Of a stretch of 64,000 nucleotides of DNA, positions 58,737-64,000 are shown piece after piece (position 1 is the first letter of the stretch; every line of letters starts with the position of its first letter). The notes below the pieces were generated by a model, which had not been told where the DNA came from, did not search any database, and saw nothing but the letters and a program-made list of their open reading frames with translations. The stretch comes from Mytilus trossulus. Taxonomy: Eukaryota > Mollusca > Bivalvia > Mytilida > Mytilidae. The position numbers and the translations under genes are program-made. The DNA is taken from contig NC_086386.1 of the NCBI RefSeq assembly GCF_036588685.1, forward strand, positions 17,132,931-17,196,930, in the 5' to 3' direction.

Positions 58737-60487
58737 ATCTTGTATTGATTCTGTTGTTCAGGTGAGCTATATCTGTTGTCAAATGTCTTGTTGTGGTTTC
58801 CTTGATCAGGGAGCTATATTTGTTGTCAAAGGTCCTGTAGTGGTTCTCTTGATCAGATGAGCTTTTTTTGTTGTCAAGGGTCATGTAGTGATTCTGTTGG
58901 TCAGGTGAGTTTTTTTTGTTGTCAACGGTCTTGTCGTGGTTATGTTTGTCAGGTGAGCTATATATTTTGGTCAGGTGAACTTTATCTTTTGTCAAATGTC
59001 TTGTTGTGGTTCTCTTGTTCATGTGAGCTACATCTGTTGTCAAAGGTATTGTAGTGGTTCTGTTAGTCAGGTGAGCTATATCTGTTGACAAAGGTATTGT
59101 AGTGGTTCTGTAGGTCAGGTGAGCTATATCTGTTGTCAAAGGTATTGTAGTGGTTCTGTTGGTCAGGTGAGCTATATTTGTAGTCAAATGTCTTGTTGTG
59201 GTTCTGTTGTTCAGGTTAGCTATATCTGTTGTCAAAGGTATTGTAGTGGTTTTGTTGGTCAGGTGAGCTATATCTGTTGTCAAAGGTCCTGTAGTGGTTC
59301 TGTTTGTCAGGGGATCTATATCTGTTGTCAAAGGTATTGTAGTAGTTCTGTTGTTCAGGTGAGCTATGTCCTGTTGTCAAATTTATTGTAGTGGTTTTGT
59401 TGGTCAGGTGAGCTATATTTGTAGTCAAATGTCTTGTTGTGGTTCTGTTGTTCAGGTGAGCGATATCTGTTGTCAAATGTCATGTAGTGGTTCTGTTGGT
59501 CAGGTGAGCTATATCTGTTGTCAAAGGTATTGTAGTAGTTCTGTTGTTCAGGTGAGCTATATCTGTTGTCAAATGTCCTGTTGTGGTTCTCTTGTTCAGG
59601 TGAGCTATATCTGTTGTCAAATGTCATGTAGTGGTTCTGTTGGTCAGGTGAGTTATATCTGTTGTCAAAGGTATTGTAGTGGTTCTGTTGGTCAGGTAGC
59701 TATATCTGTTGTCAAATGTCCTGTTGTGGTTCTGTTGGTCAGGTAGCTATAACTGTTGTCAAATGTCCTGTTGTGGTTCTCTTTTTCAGGTGAGCTATAT
59801 CTGTTGTCAAATGTCCTGTAGTGGTTCTGTTGTTCAGGTGAGCTTTATCTGTTGTCAAATGTCCTGTTGTGGTTCTCTTGTTCAGGTGAGCTATATCTGT
59901 TGTCAAATGTCCTGTTGTGGTTCTGTTGTTCAGGTGAGCTTTATCTGTTGTCAAATGTCTCGTTGTGGTTCTCTTGTTCAGGTGAGCTATATCTGTTGTC
60001 AAATGTCCTGTTGTGGTTCTGTTGTTCAGGTGAGCTTTATCTGTTGTCAAATGTCTCGTTGTGGTTCTCTTGTTCAGGTGAGCTATATCTGTTGTCAAAT
60101 GTCATGTTGTGGTTCTGTTGTTCAGGTGAGCTTTATCTGTTGTCAAATGTCCTGTTGTGGTTCTCTTGTTCAGGTGAGCTATATCTGTTGTCAAATGTCC
60201 TGTAGTGGTTCTGTTGTTCAGGTGAGCTTTATCTGTTGTCAAATGTCCTGTTGTGGTTCTCTTGTTCAGGTGAGCTATATCTGTTGTCAAAGGTCTCGTT
60301 GCAGTTCTGTTGGTCAGGTGAGCTATATCTGTTGTCAAATGTCCCGTTGCAGTTCTGTTGTTCAGGTGAGCTATATGTGTTGTCAAAGGTCCTGTAGTGA
60401 CTCTGCTAGTCAGGTAAGCTATATTTGTTGTCAAAGGTCCTGTAATGGTTCTGTTGTTCAGGTGAGCTTTATCAGTTGTCAAAGGTC
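58737..60487. repeat. 48-bp minisatellite array, about 36 copies
   Basis: The unit is caggtgagctatatctgttg, then tcaaatgtcctgttgtggtt, then ctgttgtt. In 59760-60290 two unit types alternate (gctttatc...ctcttg and gctatatc...ctgttg), making a 96-bp higher-order repeat. Because 48 is a multiple of three, long frames appear on both strands (minus: TTDIAHLNNRTTTGHL; plus: QVSYICCQMSCCGSVV). They are broken by a point stop and by frame changes between blocks, and there is no start or domain to support a gene. Every unit carries CAGGTGAG, a consensus splice donor. Confidence 0.93.
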
Positions 60488-61068
60488 CAGTGCTTAGTGA
60501 TCACATGTTTAACTACATATGTTTTGATAAATTTATTATCATGTTGCAGAACTCACCAATACATAGGTTCCAAATTCAACCGGCAAAATGTGTTTTATGT
60601 TTTTTTATTTAAAGGTTAGTGTGTTCCTGATAAAATTTAATAGAGGAAAGCTTTGCATTTAACAACAGAATCAGTAAGTAGGGTTTTTCATTAACAAGCA
60701 ACGAAAAGATACAATGGCTCTTATTCCACAGTTGACACTAAAATGTTGGTTTATTTTGGGGGGGGGGGGGGTTGCAAAAGTTATTGTTATGCCAAAGTTA
60801 TTGTTAATTTGTTAATTTACATTTTTTGATTGAGTTAAGCCTGCCAATTGATATTTTATCGTGTGTTTTTCTATGTTGTGATGTTATGCTATTGATTTAA
60901 AAGAAGGGAGAAGGTTTAGTACCATTTAAACGTTTAATCCCGCTGCAAATGCTTGCACCTGTCCTAAGTCAGGAATCTGATGTACAGTAGTTGTCGTTTG
61001 TTTATGTAATTTATATGTGTTTCTCGTTTCTCGTTTTTTATATAGATTATACCGTTGGTTTTCCCTTT

Positions 61069-61237
61069 TGAATGGTTTTACACTAGTAATTTTGGGGCCC
61101 TTTATAGCTTGTTGTTAGGTGTGAGCCAAGGCTCCATGTTGAAGGCCGTACTTTGACCTATAATGGTTTACTTTTATAAATTGTTATTTGGATGGAGAGT
61201 TGTCTCATTGGTACTCACACCACATCTTCCTATAAGT
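61069..61237 (-). repeat. SINE-like repeat, family S1 (near full length)
   Basis: ttacactagtaattttgggg, gtgagccaaggctccatgtt, gaaggccgtactttgaccta and gagagttgtctcattggtac are the reverse of 6521-6703. It lies downstream of WDR19. Confidence 0.8.
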
Positions 61238-61310
61238 CCCAATGACTCTGAAAAATTATATGCAGACAGGTATCTCAAATGTTTTATTTTACTATGTTTC
61301 TTTATTTTAA

Positions 61311-61500
61311 ATGTTGCTGTGGATTCATTTATTTTTCTGGGTATCAATTAAATAGATTCAGAAAATATGAAATTTCAGTGGTATTTATTAATTTTGTAAA
61401 TATGAGACCAAAGTCTGCATACAAGCTTCTAATATGTATACCTCGTTTTTACATTGTTAATTTATACATATGAAATCCACAAAATTGTTTACCCACAAAA
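61311..61500. repeat. Diverged ACTGTGGATTCA element
   Basis: gctgtggattcatttatttt followed by tctgggtatcaatt, and at the other end gaaatccacaaaattgttta cccacaaa, resemble the TIRs of 14501-14710 with many changes. Confidence 0.5.
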
Positions 61501-61570
61501 TAACAAAACAATCTCCTTTACGATACAAAATAAAAGGAATAAAATATAATACACTTCACATCTAATAAAG

Positions 61571-61576
61571 TTTATT
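61571..61576 (-). promoter_or_regulatory. Candidate polyadenylation signal for WDR19
   Basis: Minus-strand AATAAA about 360 nt after the WDR19 stop codon. The sequence is AT-rich, so the call is tentative. Confidence 0.35.
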
Positions 61577-61935
61577 ACTGTAGAACAACCATGTTTACAT
61601 GGACGGAATATTACAATTCACTTTCTAACAAGAATTGATAATCTTCTGTAAAACATATCAATTAATAAATATATAAAAAAATGTATAATAGGAATGTATT
61701 AATGTCATAAAACTTGATACTCTACAATTCAGCATTAAATGAGAAAAACAAGAAATTTACTTGAATTTGTCATGTACAAGTTCAATTTGTGCAGATCATG
61801 TTACATAATACAAAAATAGAATAAGTTATTTGAAATCAAGTCTACAATTGTTAGGATCACTAAAGCAGTTTGTTATATCCAGAAAGTATTGAATATTGTT
61901 ATTCATTCTGGACTGTCTTCAACAATTTCCAGGTT

Positions 61936-63645
61936 CTACTCTGTTCCTTCTTCTGGGTTAAGATATTTAGAAGGATCGGTGATTTTCTCTAGATTTTCTT
62001 TCAACACTTTCTCAGAGCACATTGGACAAGTTTCTTCAGTCTCCAACAGCCTACAAAAAATATCAAGCATATAATTACAAAATTATGATATAAACAATGT
62101 CTTACACTGTAAGTTAATCAAACAACCAATCATATTATGTATCTTTTGTTATTCCACTGTTTGAGATTACTCAACTAATGACTTTGCAGTCCTTTGACCA
62201 TATACTCTACAACCTATAAGGATTTATCTCCCTGATAGATAGCTCTGAATCTTTGTCTAGCGTAAGCTATCTCTTTTTTTTTTTAAACGTAATAATATCT
62301 TTATTTCATATTTGCTGTAACAATTTGCTAAAATTTATAATCGCTCGCCTTTACTTTTCAAGCATGTATCAAAAAGTCAGCTATATCTTAGGTCCTTTTC
62401 AGATTGATCAATTAACATTTGATAATGGTTTTGGAGTATTTAAAGTTTGGTCGTAAGGGTCACTGAAGTTAAGTTAATTGTCGAAATACCCATCTAGGCA
62501 GTAAAACTGATGCTACTGATGTTATTCTTACCTGAGGAATTCAGAGAATATAGCAGGGAAATCACACTTAGGACAAGCTGTTAAATCATCCTTCAACATA
62601 TGACGTCCCTGAAAAATAAAGGGTTAGGTTTAATACTGAATTTGTAATAATAGGGTCAATTTGGTTACTGTGGTACCAATTTTTGTTGATTGAACTAAAA
62701 TTGTATGCTCTTTGATATTATATATTGCTGTTTTGCCAAAGTTTACCTCTAAGACTATAGGAAACTTATACCATAGTTTACCTAAGCTAATGATAAGTAT
62801 TATGGTACATATGTTATTTCAAGTACCTAATCATAATGGGCAATACATTTCACTAAGAACTTTTACATAAAGATAACCAATCAAATCTATCTTCTTTATA
62901 GTTTAAACATTTCAATTTTCAAAAAAAAGCACAAGTATAGGACAAAGATTTATAAAACTTATAATACTTTCTCCTTATATACAGTGGATTACAAAATATT
63001 TTACAGTATATAAATATATTTTACTACAATTTTAAAAGTTAAATGTTAAGGCATATAAATATTAAATATGTTGTCTCCATTTCATTTCAATTCCATTTTA
63101 GAAAAGACAGATTTATACTGAGCCAAGAAGTTTTCTTCCATTAGCTGGTTATTTCAAATACTGTTCCTATTTATTGTGAACATACAGTAAAATCTGGTTT
63201 AAAAGACCATTCATTGGAGAGCAAAACAGTGGTCTCATTAAACAGGTGGTCTATTAATACAGAATTCAGTCTATAGGAAAAGCACTACAGAGTGACATTT
63301 AATTGGTTTATGCTTAATACAGGTGGTCTCCTCAGCAGGTTGTACTGTATGTGTATTATATCATACTTACAGTTACAGTGCAATAAGGAATGCTATTTTT
63401 ACAATCCGGACAGAGCAGGTCAGTTTCTGGGATCTGGAATCCACAGTAAGGACAAGGTGTCAGTGGCTCCTCCTCCTCTGTCTTGTCTGGTTTCCTGACA
63501 ATCATTTCTATTTTCTTCTTATATTTCAGATCTATTTGGTTCCTGTATTCAGGTCTCATCAACATGGCGGCATAACTGAATGAAGAATTCTTTAAACCAG
63601 CCCTGTGACATTCTATCACTGTTGATGTCAATATAGGGACAATAT
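61936..63645 (-). CDS. WDR19: WDR19/IFT144, C-terminal exons (partial)
   Basis: Three exons in transcription order: 63371-63645, 62532-62608, 61936-62050 (stop TAG 61936-61938), coding for about 154 residues. The sequence reads [40 protein letters not shown], then paired cysteines CPYC...CPDC, CPKC and CPMC, which match the conserved zinc-binding C-terminus of WDR19. WDR19 is a core subunit of intraflagellar transport complex A, needed for retrograde transport and entry of membrane proteins into cilia. Phases agree at both internal junctions. The first exon here starts in phase 1, so upstream exons with the WD40 and TPR-like parts lie beyond position 64000. The tail after the last Cys pair ([16 protein letters not shown]) is short, as in relatives. 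Confidence 0.92.
63185..63347. mobile_element. 163-bp pogo/Tigger-like MITE in a WDR19 intron
   Basis: Left CAGTAAAATCTGGTTTAAAA and the reverse complement of the right end CAGTACAACCTGCTGAGGAG, each followed by agacca, are imperfect inverted repeats flanked by TA on both sides. The pattern fits pogo/Tigger ends. It lies 24 bp beyond the donor of WDR19 exon 63371-63645. Confidence 0.75.
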
Positions 63646-64000
63646 CTGGAAAACATTAAGAAAAATATAAACATATATTTCATTTAAAATTATAAGACAC
63701 TGAATTTCTAAAAATTCTTGGTTATATAGGCACCATCTGACAAACAGTGTGATTGCTATAAAGATCTTGTCATTAAATACAAAGTCAAAGCTATAAATTT
63801 GGTAAATATTTCTTATAAGCTGCTGAAAATTGATACAAATGATCTGGATATTGTCTATTTACAGCAAAAACTGAAAGCTCTGCAGTTTTAAAATCAAACA
63901 GTAGATTGCTCTGAGGGATACGATTGCCATTGTTTCAATGACACATTTAGCTGGATTATTTTATTTTCAAAACTAAAACTGCACATGTAAAATGTAACTA

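Larger units (their letters stand above)
53435..61935. other. Spacer between PAN3 start and WDR19 end
   Basis: The PAN3 promoter should lie at its left side, but I see no clear TATA or initiator signal. Contents: a 362-bp TIR element (53600-53961), S1 and S2 SINE-like pieces (54.78-55.54 kb, 61.07-61.24 kb), a near-perfect palindrome (58401-58449), the 48-bp repeat array (58737-60487), a poly-G run near 60760 and a TIR-element remnant (61311-61500). The region 55.6-58.4 kb is AT-rich with no supported feature. Confidence 0.55.

Noticed and set aside
58723-60497. Long repeat frames on both strands, up to 262 residues
   Set aside because: A 48-bp unit keeps frames open by arithmetic. There is a TGA between two blocks near 60100 and frame changes elsewhere, and no recognisable domain, start context or exon junctions.

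Overview
The window looks like bivalve mollusc nuclear DNA, most likely a mussel close to Mytilus. The sequence is AT-rich, the genes are split into many short exons by canonical GT-AG introns, and the intergenic and intronic DNA is packed with SINE-like repeats, minisatellites and terminal-inverted-repeat (TIR) elements of mussel type. The organism call rests on my recognition of these repeats and of the proteins; no database search was run. There is no bacterial-style operon, CRISPR array, rRNA or tRNA gene that I can support.

Layout. (1) 1-197, minus: first exon of a TRIM/RING-type E3 ligase that runs off the left edge, with a decayed copy of its RING segment at about 1.25 kb. (2) 4.6-12.9 kb and 16.7-23.0 kb, plus: two complete tandem pirin genes (called A and B here), 8 coding exons each, with identical intron phases and six of eight exon lengths identical. 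(3) 23-33.5 kb: gene-poor, holding two inverted copies of a large hairpin-ended repeat element and a bivalve tandem repeat. (4) 33.5-53.4 kb, minus: PAN3, the pseudokinase subunit of the PAN2-PAN3 poly(A) deadenylase, in 17-18 exons from an N-terminal CCCH-like finger to the C-terminal domain. Its 7.5-kb intron is filled with nested DNA transposons. (5) 53.4-61.9 kb: non-coding, with SINE-like pieces and a 1.75-kb array of 48-bp repeats. (6) 61.9-63.6 kb, minus: the last three exons of WDR19/IFT144 (intraflagellar transport complex A); the rest of the gene lies beyond the right edge.

The genes are unrelated housekeeping loci (iron-binding nuclear cupin, mRNA deadenylation, cilia) and do not form a pathway. 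The unusual biology is in gene structure and mobile DNA: a minisatellite in pirin A made from the end of exon 1 plus its splice donor; an in-frame tandem duplication of the pirin A exon 5 acceptor beside a 760-bp TIR element; a probable GC-AG intron in pirin B; a hammerhead-ribozyme-like core at 22.36 kb; a PAN3 zinc finger that lacks one cysteine; and a 6-kb TIR element with an exact 8-bp target duplication that holds other nested transposons.
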